From the NCBI RefSeq assembly GCF_016863475.1, contig NZ_BOOY01000018.1, positions 186,001 to 250,000 of the forward strand: DNA of 64,000 bases, in the 5' to 3' direction. The first letter of the stretch is position 1. Each line of letters opens with the position of its first letter. Both the position numbers and the translations under genes were made by a program. The notes below the pieces were generated by a model. The model was not told the DNA's origin. It made no database searches and saw only the letters and a list, made by a program, of their open reading frames with translations. Of this stretch, positions 22,007 to 31,285 are shown piece by piece. The DNA comes from Spirilliplanes yamanashiensis. Its GTDB lineage: Bacteria; Actinomycetota; Actinomycetes; Mycobacteriales; Micromonosporaceae.

Positions 22007-22921
22007 TCAGCGCAGCCCCGCCGCGAACAGCAGCTCGGCGACCAGGGCGTCGCCGTCCGCGGCCAGCCCGCGTGCCTGGAACCACTTGGTCACCACGCCG
22101 ACGTCGCGGACGAGGAAGTCGGCGCCCTGCGGGTTCGCCACCACGTCGATCACCTGCGGCAGGTCGATCATGACCAGCCGCCCGTCGTGCACGAGCAGGT
22201 TGTACGGCGACAGGTCGCCGTGCGCCAGCCCGGCCCGGGCCAGCACCGTGAGGGCGTCGACGAGCTGGTCCCACAGGGAGGCCAGCTCGGCCGGGCCCGG
22301 CCGGGTCTGCGCGAGCCGCGGCGCGGCCTGACCGGCCTCGGCGTCGCCGACGAACTCCAGCAGCAGCTCGGTGCCGAGCAGCTGCACCGGGTACGGCACC
22401 CGGATGGCGCCGGACTGCTGCCCCAGCACCCACAGGCGGCTGAGCGCGTCGAACTCGGCGGCCGCCCACTGCCCCGCGATGAGCTGCTTGCCGAACGCGG
22501 TGCGGGTGGCCATGGCCCGGGTCTCGCGGGAGCGCCGCACCCGGCGCCCCTCGAGGTAGCCGGCGTCGCGGTGGAACATGCGGTGGTCCGGGTCGCGGTA
22601 CCGCTTGACGGCCAGCAGGCACGACCGGCCGTCCGGCACGCCGCGGCGCACCAGGTGGACGTCGGCCTCCTTGCCGGTCTTCAGGATGCCGAGCTCGGTG
22701 TCGACGGCGGCCAGCTCGGTGACCACCCAGTCGGGGTAGGGCTCGGGCCCGCGCAGGCCGGTGTCCCAGCTGGACCAGCGGTCGCCGGCGTCGGGCAGGT
22801 CGGGGTCCGTCGCGAGCTGCGGCTCGCGGCGGGACAGCTTCAGATCGGCCGGGTCGTCGTCGTCGAACCGGCGGCGGCCGCGCTTGACGGTGGTGGGGCC
22901 GAAGGAATCGTGCTCGCGCAA
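22007..22921 (-). CDS. RIO-type serine protein kinase
   Basis: A 304-residue RIO1-like atypical kinase. The TTG start is preferred over an ORF reaching 23047 because AGGAG lies 8 bases upstream and the resulting N terminus REHDSFGP fits the family. ATP-binding parts are TGKEADVHLV and LAVKRYR. The catalytic loop is HGDLSPYNLL and the metal-binding motif is MIDLPQVID. Bacterial RIO kinases have unknown targets; archaeal and eukaryotic relatives act on ribosome maturation. The gene is divergent from the GNAT gene. Confidence 0.87.
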   Translation of the reverse strand: MREHDSFGPTTVKRGRRRFDDDDPADLKLSRREPQLATDPDLPDAGDRWSSWDTGLRGPEPYPDWVVTELAAVDTELGILKTGKEADVHLVRRGVPDGRSCLLAVKRYRDPDHRMFHRDAGYLEGRRVRRSRETRAMATRTAFGKQLIAGQWAAAEFDALSRLWVLGQQSGAIRVPYPVQLLGTELLLEFVGDAEAGQAAPRLAQTRPGPAELASLWDQLVDALTVLARAGLAHGDLSPYNLLVHDGRLVMIDLPQVIDVVANPQGADFLVRDVGVVTKWFQARGLAADGDALVAELLFAAGLR

Positions 22922-23078
22922 CGGAGGATCTCCTGGGTCGAGAAGAGGAAAAGGGTGAGCCGGGTCGAGCGCACGGCAACGACAGCAGCCATTTCTCGCC
23001 ACCTCCCTCTCGTTCTCGGCCCGGACCCGCACGTCCGGCGCGGGCATGACGATGCCGGGCGGCCCCGGCCGGCGTCAA

Positions 23079-23090
23079 CCGATTAATCGG
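23079..23090. promoter_or_regulatory. 12-bp palindrome upstream of GNAT gene
   Basis: CCGATTAATCGG is a perfect palindrome and unusually AT-rich at its centre for this genome. It is about 36 bases before the GNAT start, roughly where a -35 element would be. It is a possible operator for the GNAT gene or for the divergent RIO kinase gene. Confidence 0.4.
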
Positions 23091-23126
23091 GTGACCGCCG
23101 CGGACGGGGTCCGGCAGACTCGGGCC

Positions 23127-23810
23127 ATGACGTCGCTGACCGTCGGCGCGGCCGACCCCGAGCTGGAGAAGCGGCTCTCCGACGAGCTGGACGCCATCAA
23201 CGTGGCCGCCATCGGCGCCGGCGAGGAGCGCCCGTTCTCGATCCGGCTCACCACCGCCGACGGCGAGCTGGCCGGCGGCCTCACCGGCTGGACGTGGGAC
23301 CGCTGCGGCGGCATCAGCTCGCTGTGGGTCGCCGAGTCGCTGCGCGGCCAGGGCTGGGGGGCGCGCCTGATGGCGGCCGCCGAGCGGGAGATCGCGGCGC
23401 GCGGCTGTGACCGGGCCCTGGTGTCCACGATGTCGTTCCAGGCGCCGGGCTTCTACCGGCGGCTGGGGTACGACGAGATCGGCCGCGTCCCGGACATGCC
23501 GGGCGGCTCGGCGAAGCACCAGTTCCACAAGCGACTGTCGGGCCCGCCGCGGCTGCGGCTGGTGGCGATCGTCGAGGACTGCACGCCGGCGGTGCGCGCA
23601 TACGAGGACGCGGTGCTGGCCCTGCTGCCGCGCCACGGCGGCCGCCTGGAACACCGTCTGATCAGTGTGGACGGACGCACCGAGGTGCAGACCATCTCGT
23701 TCGCCGGCGAATCCGGCTACCACGCCTTCCTGGCCGACCCGCAGCGCGCCGCGCACCGGGCCGCGCTGGGCGGCGAGGCCCCGAACGCCCGCGTCGTGCC
23801 GATCGCGTGA
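23127..23810 (+). CDS. GNAT acetyltransferase fused to DUF1330-like domain
   Basis: A 227-residue two-domain protein. Residues 1-135 are GNAT: acetyl-CoA loop LRGQGWGARLM and FYRRLGYDEIGRVPDMPGG. Residues 140-227 resemble a DUF1330/EthD-like ferredoxin fold: a strand, AYEDAVLALLPRHGGRLEHRL, then FAGESGYHAFLADPQRAAHR. The start at this ATG has CAGACT 6 bases upstream; a longer ORF from 23046 would include the palindromic region and is rejected. The substrate is unknown. Confidence 0.8.
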   Translation: MTSLTVGAADPELEKRLSDELDAINVAAIGAGEERPFSIRLTTADGELAGGLTGWTWDRCGGISSLWVAESLRGQGWGARLMAAAEREIAARGCDRALVSTMSFQAPGFYRRLGYDEIGRVPDMPGGSAKHQFHKRLSGPPRLRLVAIVEDCTPAVRAYEDAVLALLPRHGGRLEHRLISVDGRTEVQTISFAGESGYHAFLADPQRAAHRAALGGEAPNARVVPIA

Positions 23811-23911
23811 ATCCCGCCCGGCTGCGGCTCTCGGCGCAGTGGCACGCCGGGCTGCGGGCGCCGCGCACGGAGCACGTGGTGCCGCCGGGGGCCGGGCACC
23901 GCGTGCTCTAG
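23807..23911 (+). pseudogene. possible remnant of an alpha/beta-hydrolase C terminus
   Basis: A 34-codon frame overlapping the end of the GNAT gene reads like the last strand and helix of an alpha/beta hydrolase (LRAPRTEHVVPPGAGHRVL, with the His of a GAGH motif). Nothing else of such an enzyme is visible nearby. This is either the scar of a deleted gene or chance. Confidence 0.25.
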
Positions 23912-24555
23912 CGGGCCGCCATGATCGCCGACAGGCCCTGGATGACGTTGCCGACGACGCGGGTCGGGGTGAACCGGCGGTCGACCCAGTCGCGGCCGCG
24001 GTGCACCCACACGCTGGGCAGGCCCATGGCGGCGGCGCCGCCGATGTCGGCCTCGGGGCTGTCGCCGAGCACCCACGCCCCGGCCAGGCGCATGCGCACC
24101 CGCTGGGCGGCGAGCGCGAAGATGCGCGGGTTGGGCTTGCTGACGCCCGCCTGCTCGGAGATGACCCAGTCGGCCACGTACCGGTCGAGGCCGGTGCGCC
24201 GGATGCGGACGTCCTGCTGCTCGACCGGGCCGTTGGTGACCACGACGGGGACCCAGCCGGCGTCGCCGGCGATCTGCAGCGCGCACGCCACCAGCGGGTC
24301 GAGGCGCTCGTAGGCCAGCGGCCCCTCGTGCAGCTCGTCGAGGAGATCGATGGACGGCACCCGCAGCCGGTACCGGTCGCGGATGGCGTCGGCGAGGTCC
24401 CAGCGGGAGGTCAGGCCGTCGGCATCTACGGAGAGTAGCCATTCGAGATCATCGTGTGGTGCCCCGATCTCGTCGAGGAACCCCTTCGCCCACAGCCTGA
24501 AGGCCCCGCTCCGATCGAGCAGGGTGTCGTCCAGCGCCAGGAAGACGAGAGGCAC
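23908..24555 (-). CDS. HAD-like protein lacking the nucleophile Asp
   Basis: A 215-residue HAD-fold protein. Motif I reads LALDDT where active HAD phosphatases have D-x-D-x-T, so the first, nucleophilic Asp is Ala. Motif II (VVVTNG), the Lys of motif III (SKPNP) and motif IV (GDSPEADI) are present. A helical cap lies at about 20-90. Without the nucleophile it should not form the aspartyl-phosphate, so it may be a binding protein or have altered chemistry. The GTG start has TAGAGT 6 bases upstream, typical of leaderless genes here. Confidence 0.83.
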   Translation of the reverse strand: MPLVFLALDDTLLDRSGAFRLWAKGFLDEIGAPHDDLEWLLSVDADGLTSRWDLADAIRDRYRLRVPSIDLLDELHEGPLAYERLDPLVACALQIAGDAGWVPVVVTNGPVEQQDVRIRRTGLDRYVADWVISEQAGVSKPNPRIFALAAQRVRMRLAGAWVLGDSPEADIGGAAAMGLPSVWVHRGRDWVDRRFTPTRVVGNVIQGLSAIMAAR

Positions 24556-24664
24556 GGCAGCACTCTACGTGAGGTCACGGTCGGGCGAACAGGGCGTGAA
24601 TGTTAACAAGCCATGGCCGTGATGGCGGAATTCGCATCATCCGGTCAGGGGGACCTCGTCACTG

Positions 24665-24686
24665 GCAAGCCGTACGTACGGATTGC
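24665..24686. promoter_or_regulatory. operator-like palindrome upstream of the TetR (AcnR-like) gene
   Basis: The 12-base core CCGTACGTACGG is a perfect palindrome and extends to 22 bases (24665-24686) with one mismatched pair. It lies 33-54 bases before the predicted transcription start of the regulator, over its -35 region. It resembles the acnA upstream site at 17 of 22 positions. Confidence 0.7.
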
Positions 24687-24706
24687 AAGCGCCACCGCCC
24701 GCGTGA

Positions 24707-24712
24707 CACGAT
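24707..24712 (+). promoter_or_regulatory. -10 box of leaderless acnR-like gene
   Basis: CACGAT lies 6 bases before the GTG start with no ribosome site, the same placement found at about twenty other genes in the window. Confidence 0.5.
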
Positions 24713-24718
24713 TCCGCC

Positions 24719-25291
24719 GTGCCCAGGGTGAGTCAGGACCAGCTCGACGCGCGCCGCCACGAGATCCTCGCCGCGGCACGCACGTGCTTCGCCCGGCTCG
24801 GCTACGAGGGTGCCACCGTGCGCCGGCTCGAGGAAGCCACCGGGCTGTCCCGCGGCGCGATATTCCACCACTTCCGGGACAAGGAGTCATTGTTCCTCGC
24901 CGTCGCCGAGGACGACGCCGCCGCCATGGTGGAGACTGTCGCCCGCAACGGCCTGGTGCAGGTGATGCGCGACCTGCTCACCCGCGCCGACTCCAGCGAC
25001 GTCGCCGGCTGGCTCGGCAGCCAGCTGGAGGTGTCCCGGCGGCTGCGCACCGACCCGGCGTTCGCCGGGCGCTGGGCGGAGCGGTCCCGGGCCATCGCCG
25101 ACGCCACCCGCGAGCGGCTCCAGCGCCAGCGCGAGGCCGGCGTCCTGCGCGACGACGTGCCCGTCGAGGTGCTCACCCAACTGCTCGAGCTGGCGTACGA
25201 CGGCATGGTCCTGCACCTGGCCACCGGCCGGCCCGCCGGCGAGCTGAGCCGGGTGCTCGACCTGGTCGAGGAAGCGGTCCGGCGGCGTTGA
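24719..25291 (+). CDS. acnR: TetR-family regulator, AcnR-like
   Basis: A 190-residue TetR repressor. The DNA-binding N terminus reads GYEGATVRRLEEATGLSRGA then IFHHFRDKESLFLAV, and is followed by NGLVQVMRDLL. From memory these stretches agree closely with C. glutamicum AcnR, the aconitase repressor that responds to citrate and Mg2+. A palindrome in its own promoter and a similar site before acnA support autoregulation and aconitase control. Unlike in corynebacteria it is not adjacent to acnA; four genes on both strands lie between. It would be confirmed by reciprocal best hit. Confidence 0.8.
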   Translation: MPRVSQDQLDARRHEILAAARTCFARLGYEGATVRRLEEATGLSRGAIFHHFRDKESLFLAVAEDDAAAMVETVARNGLVQVMRDLLTRADSSDVAGWLGSQLEVSRRLRTDPAFAGRWAERSRAIADATRERLQRQREAGVLRDDVPVEVLTQLLELAYDGMVLHLATGRPAGELSRVLDLVEEAVRRR

Positions 25292-25343
25292 CCGGGCCTG
25301 CACAATGAGGACTCTCAGGGTCCGCACAGCCAGGAGGTAGGTC

Positions 25344-26258
25344 ATGGTCCTCGCCGCCACCGGTGACACCTGGGGCATCCCCGGCCCCACCTTCATCACC
25401 GGCTACCTGGTCGCCGCGGCCCTGCTCGTCGTGCTCGCCACCCTGCACCGCACCGTGCTGCTGGGCGGCGGGCGGGACGCGTTCACCGCGCCGATGGGCC
25501 CGCAGCAGGCCGCCTACCTCAACGGCGGCCCGCGCCTCGCCCTCTACGCGGCGCTGGCCGGGCTGCGCGTCTCCGGCGCCATCGGCTCCGAGGCCCACAC
25601 CGGGGCGCTCACCACCACCGGGCCCCGCCCGCTCGGCCTCACCCCGCTCGACAACGCCGTGTACGACGCCGCCCACCGCCGCGTGCGCACCCGCGACCTG
25701 GGCGCCGACCCGGGCGTGCGCAGCGCGCTCGACGGCCTGCGCGCCGGCCTGGAGAGCGCCGGCTGGGCGCTGACCGACGGCCAGCGGGGCACGATCCGGC
25801 TGTGGGGTGTGGCGGCCCTGTTCCTGGTCGGCGTCGGCTTCCTGCGGCTCATGGCCGGTCTGCAGAACGACCGGCCGGTCGCCTTCCTCGTCCTGGCCCT
25901 GATCGCCATGGTCGGCACCGCCGTCTACCTCCTGACCCGGGTGCCGGTGCAGACCCGCGCCGGGCGCGCCGCCGTGCGCCGGCTGCGCGGCGAGCAGGCG
26001 CACCTCGCCCCGGCCCTGTCGCCCGCGTACGCCACCTACGGCGCCGCAGGCGCCGCGATGGGCGTGGCGCTGTTCGGCGCCGCGTCCCTGTGGGCGCTCG
26101 ACCCGGCGTTCGCCGCCCAGGCCGAGATCCAGCGCCAGGCGGCCGCGTCCGGCTACAGCGGCTCGTCCGGCTGCGGCGGCGGCTCCTCCTCGTCCGACAG
26201 CGGTGGGGGCTCCTCGTGCGGTGGCGGCGGGGGCTGCGGCGGCGGGTGCGGCGGGTGA
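25344..26258 (+). CDS. TIGR04222 membrane protein with Cys/Gly-rich tail
   Basis: A 304-residue membrane protein. The start has a strong AGGAGGT site. Hydrophobic segments are at about 15-40, 150-170 and 178-195, with another at about 228-250. The soluble part at 55-145 contains the TIGR04222-type pattern AAYLNGGPRLALYAALAGLR and LTPLDNAVYDAAHRR. Residues 270-304 are almost only Gly and Ser, with Cys at 277, 292, 298 and 302. No Cys occurs anywhere else in the protein. The next gene encodes a DUF692 iron enzyme and overlaps the stop codon (GTGA). The tail may be a modification or metal-binding substrate; this is inference. Confidence 0.88.
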   Translation: MVLAATGDTWGIPGPTFITGYLVAAALLVVLATLHRTVLLGGGRDAFTAPMGPQQAAYLNGGPRLALYAALAGLRVSGAIGSEAHTGALTTTGPRPLGLTPLDNAVYDAAHRRVRTRDLGADPGVRSALDGLRAGLESAGWALTDGQRGTIRLWGVAALFLVGVGFLRLMAGLQNDRPVAFLVLALIAMVGTAVYLLTRVPVQTRAGRAAVRRLRGEQAHLAPALSPAYATYGAAGAAMGVALFGAASLWALDPAFAAQAEIQRQAAASGYSGSSGCGGGSSSSDSGGGSSCGGGGGCGGGCGG

Positions 26259-27100
26259 CCACCCCCGTGAACACCCCGGCGACCACCCCGGCGTACGGCG
26301 TCGGCATCGGCTGGCGCCCCGAGATCGCCGGCGTCGTCGCGGGCCTGCCCGGGCTGCGCTTCGCCGAGGTCGTCGCCGAGTCCGTGCACCCGCACGCCCC
26401 GCTGCCCGACGCCCTCGCCGCGCTGGTGGACCGCGGCGTCGCCGTCGTCCCGCACGGCGTGCGCCTCAACCTCGGCGGCGCCGAGCCCGTCGAGGCGGCC
26501 CGCGTCACCGCCTTCGCCGCCGTCGCCGAGCGCCTGCGGGCCCCGCTGGCCAGCGAGCACATCGCCTTCGTCCGGGCGGGCGGGGTCGAGGCCGGGCACC
26601 TGCTGCCGCTGCCGCGCACCCGCGAGGCGGTTGCCGCGGTCGCCGCCAACGTGCGCCGCGTCCAGGACGAGCTGGCCGTCCCGCTCGCCCTCGAACCCAT
26701 CGCCGCCCTGTTCGACTGGCCCGACGACGAGCTGACCGAGGCCGAGTTCGTCACGGCGATCCTCGACGCCACCGGCGCGCGGCTGCTGCTCGACGTCGCC
26801 AACGTGTACGCCAACGCCCGCAACCGCGGCGCCGACCCGCTCGCCGTGCTCGCCGCCCTGCCCCTCGACCGGGTCGCGTACGTGCACGTCGCGGGCGGCG
26901 CCGAGCACGACGGCGTCTACCACGACACGCACACCGACGCCGTCCCGGCGGAGGTGCTGGCCCTGGTCACCGAGCTGTGCGCCCGGCACCGCCCGCCGGC
27001 GCTGATGCTGGAGCGCGACGGCCACTACCCGCCCGAGGCCGACCTGCGCGCCGAGCTCGACGCCATCGCCGCCGCGGCCGGCTACCCCGCGGTTACATGA
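26255..27100 (+). CDS. DUF692 multinuclear non-heme iron oxidase (MNIO)
   Basis: A 281-residue TIM-barrel protein of the MbnB/TglH superfamily, whose studied members use two or three irons to modify Cys and other residues in RiPP precursors. Expected ligands are present: His67 (VVPHGVRLNL), His102 (SEHIAF), Glu147 (ALEPIA), Asp180 and Asn183 (LLLDVANVYANA), His211 (YVHVAGG), Asp224 and His226 (YHDTHTD) and Glu253 (LMLERDG). The GTG start overlaps the TIGR04222 stop, and its own stop overlaps the next ATG. The likely substrate is the cysteine tail encoded just upstream. Confidence 0.9.
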   Translation: MTTPVNTPATTPAYGVGIGWRPEIAGVVAGLPGLRFAEVVAESVHPHAPLPDALAALVDRGVAVVPHGVRLNLGGAEPVEAARVTAFAAVAERLRAPLASEHIAFVRAGGVEAGHLLPLPRTREAVAAVAANVRRVQDELAVPLALEPIAALFDWPDDELTEAEFVTAILDATGARLLLDVANVYANARNRGADPLAVLAALPLDRVAYVHVAGGAEHDGVYHDTHTDAVPAEVLALVTELCARHRPPALMLERDGHYPPEADLRAELDAIAAAAGYPAVT

Positions 27101-27540
27101 CCGGCCCGCTCGCCGACCGGCAGGCCGCCCTGGTCGCGGCCCTGACCGCGGGCGCGCCCGTCCCGCCCGGCTTCGACGCCCGGCTGGTGGAGGTGGCCCG
27201 CACCGCCCTGCTGCGCAAGCGGGCCGGCGAGGTGGCCCGGCAGTGGCCGCTGCTCGCCGCCGCCCACGGCCCGCGCTGGCCCGCCACGTTCGCGGCGTGG
27301 GCCGCCGCCCGCCCCACCAACGGCTCGGTGCGCGACGGCTGGGACCTGGCCCGCGCCCAGGCCGCGTCCGGCGTCCTCCCCCGGCTGGCCGCCGAGGAGC
27401 TGGCCGCCCGCGAGGCCACCTTCCGCTACGACGGCACGGGCGCCGTGCGCCGCCGCCGCGCGCCCGCCCTGGCCCGCGCCGCCGGCGCCGTCGCCGTGCA
27501 GGTGGGGGGCCGGGTCCGGCTGCTGCGCCGCCCCGCCTGA
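27097..27540 (+). CDS. small MNIO-associated partner protein (SCO6045-like)
   Basis: A 147-residue basic, helical protein beginning at an ATG inside the DUF692 stop (ATGA). Features are VEVARTALLRKRAGEVARQWPLL, a Trp-rich middle, and a C-terminal part with RRRRAP and a strand VAVQVGGRVRLLRR. I associate it with the small protein that follows DUF692 in streptomycetes (SCO6045-like). It plays the role expected of an MNIO partner or substrate-recognition subunit. No enzyme motif is seen. Confidence 0.75.
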   Translation: MTGPLADRQAALVAALTAGAPVPPGFDARLVEVARTALLRKRAGEVARQWPLLAAAHGPRWPATFAAWAAARPTNGSVRDGWDLARAQAASGVLPRLAAEELAAREATFRYDGTGAVRRRRAPALARAAGAVAVQVGGRVRLLRRPA

Positions 27541-27593
27541 GCCGATCACGATTCGAGAAGCGCGGACGCCCGCGCCACGGCTAGCGTGACCCC

Positions 27594-29923
<2,330 letters not shown>

Positions 29924-29951
<28 letters not shown>

Positions 29952-30514
29952 CCCCCGGCGAGGTGGCGGCGCAGCTCCGCGAACACCGCCGCCAGCCGGT
30001 CCACCGTGTAGTGCGCGTTGAGGCCGCTCGGGTTGGGCAGCACCCAGACCGGGCGGCCGCCGACGGTGTCCGGCTGCGGGCCCATCGCGGCCCGGGGGCG
30101 GCCGAACGCGACCCGGTACGCGGTCACGCCCACCACCGCCAGGCAGCCGGGCCGCCAGTGGGCGACCTTCGCCGCGAGCGCCGCGCCGCCGGCGACGAAC
30201 TCGGCCGGGGCCAGCTCGTCCGCGCGGGTGGTGGGCCGGGCGACGACGTTGGTGATGCCCAGGCCGAGCGCCGGCAGCTCGCCGTCCTGCGACGGGTGCA
30301 GCAGCTCGGGCGTGAAGCCGGAGCGGTGCAGGGCGGGCCAGAACCGGTTGCCGGGGCGGGCGAAGTGGTGGCCGACCGCGGCCGAGTACAGGCTGGGGTT
30401 GATGCCGGCGAACAGCACCCGCAGGCCGGGCCCGACGACGTCCGGCAGCAGCCGGCCGGCGGCGGCCTCCAGCTCGGCGGGGGTCGGCGGGACGAAGCGG
30501 CGCGGGGCGGTCAC
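29924..30514 (-). CDS. mug: mismatch-specific DNA glycosylase (Mug/TDG type)
   Basis: A 196-residue uracil-DNA-glycosylase superfamily enzyme that removes U or T opposite G. Motif 1 is FAGINPSLYSA with the catalytic Asn, followed by GHHFARPGNRFWPALH. Motif 2 is NPSGLNAHYT. The GTG start overlaps the stop of the SDR gene upstream (GTGA); the longer ORF to 31192 is a shadow of that gene. The 3' end overlaps the convergent UvrA-like gene by 28 bases, placing two DNA-damage genes tail to tail. Confidence 0.9.
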
Positions 30515-31266
30515 AGCGAGCGCAGGTAGCCGCCGTCGACCGGGACGGTGATGCCCGTCAGGTAGCTCGCCGCCGGGGAGAGCAGGAACGCCGCGACGCG
30601 CCCGAACTCGGCCGGATCGCCGAGGCGGCCCAGCGGCACCTGCGCGGCGGCGGCCCGTCCGGCCTCGGCCGGGTCCGGGGCGGCGGCGAACAGGTCGCGG
30701 TTGCGGTCGGTGAGGATGCGCCCGGGCAGCAGGCTGAGGACGCGGACGCCGCGCGGGGCGTACTCGTCGGCCATGTCCTTGGCGACCCCGGCCAGGCCGG
30801 GGCGCAGGCCGTTGGAGATGCCCAGGTCGGGCATGGTGGTGCGGGCCGAGACGGACAGCACCAGACCGATGGCGCCGCCGGCCGGCAGTGCGGCGCCGAA
30901 GGTGCGGGCGGCGCGGACCGTGCCGAGGAAAACCGTCTCGAACGAGGCGCGCCACTGCTCGTCGGAGGCCGCGGCGGCGGTGCCGGTGGGCGGGCCGCCG
31001 ACGGAGACGAGGGCGCCGTGCACCGCGCCGAAGCGGTCGCGGGCGGTGTCGAGCAGGCGTTGCGGGGTGTCCGGGTCGGCGAGGTCGGCGGCGAGCCCGG
31101 CCGCGTTCGGGCCGAGGGCGGCCACGGCGCGGTCGACGGAGGCGGCGTCGCGCGACGAGATCACCACCCGGGCGCCGTCGGCCACGAGGCACTCGGCGGT
31201 GGCGTAGCCGAGGCCGCGGGAGGCTCCGGTGAGGACGTACACGCGATCGGTCAGCCCGAGATCCAC
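30511..31266 (-). CDS. SDR-family oxidoreductase with atypical active site
   Basis: A 251-residue Rossmann protein. The coenzyme motif TGASRGLG, an N-A-G-like SVGGPP stretch and PVDGGY near the C terminus are typical of SDRs. The catalytic Ser is present (SVSART), but where YxxxK is expected the sequence is ISNGLRPGLAGVAKD, so the Tyr is missing. The same replacement occurs in a known SDR subgroup, so it need not be a decayed gene, but ketoreductase chemistry is doubtful. GTG start; TAGGGT is 7 bases upstream. Confidence 0.86.
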   Translation of the reverse strand: MDLGLTDRVYVLTGASRGLGYATAECLVADGARVVISSRDAASVDRAVAALGPNAAGLAADLADPDTPQRLLDTARDRFGAVHGALVSVGGPPTGTAAAASDEQWRASFETVFLGTVRAARTFGAALPAGGAIGLVLSVSARTTMPDLGISNGLRPGLAGVAKDMADEYAPRGVRVLSLLPGRILTDRNRDLFAAAPDPAEAGRAAAAQVPLGRLGDPAEFGRVAAFLLSPAASYLTGITVPVDGGYLRSL

Positions 31267-31285
31267 GGCTTTGACCCTAGCGCCG

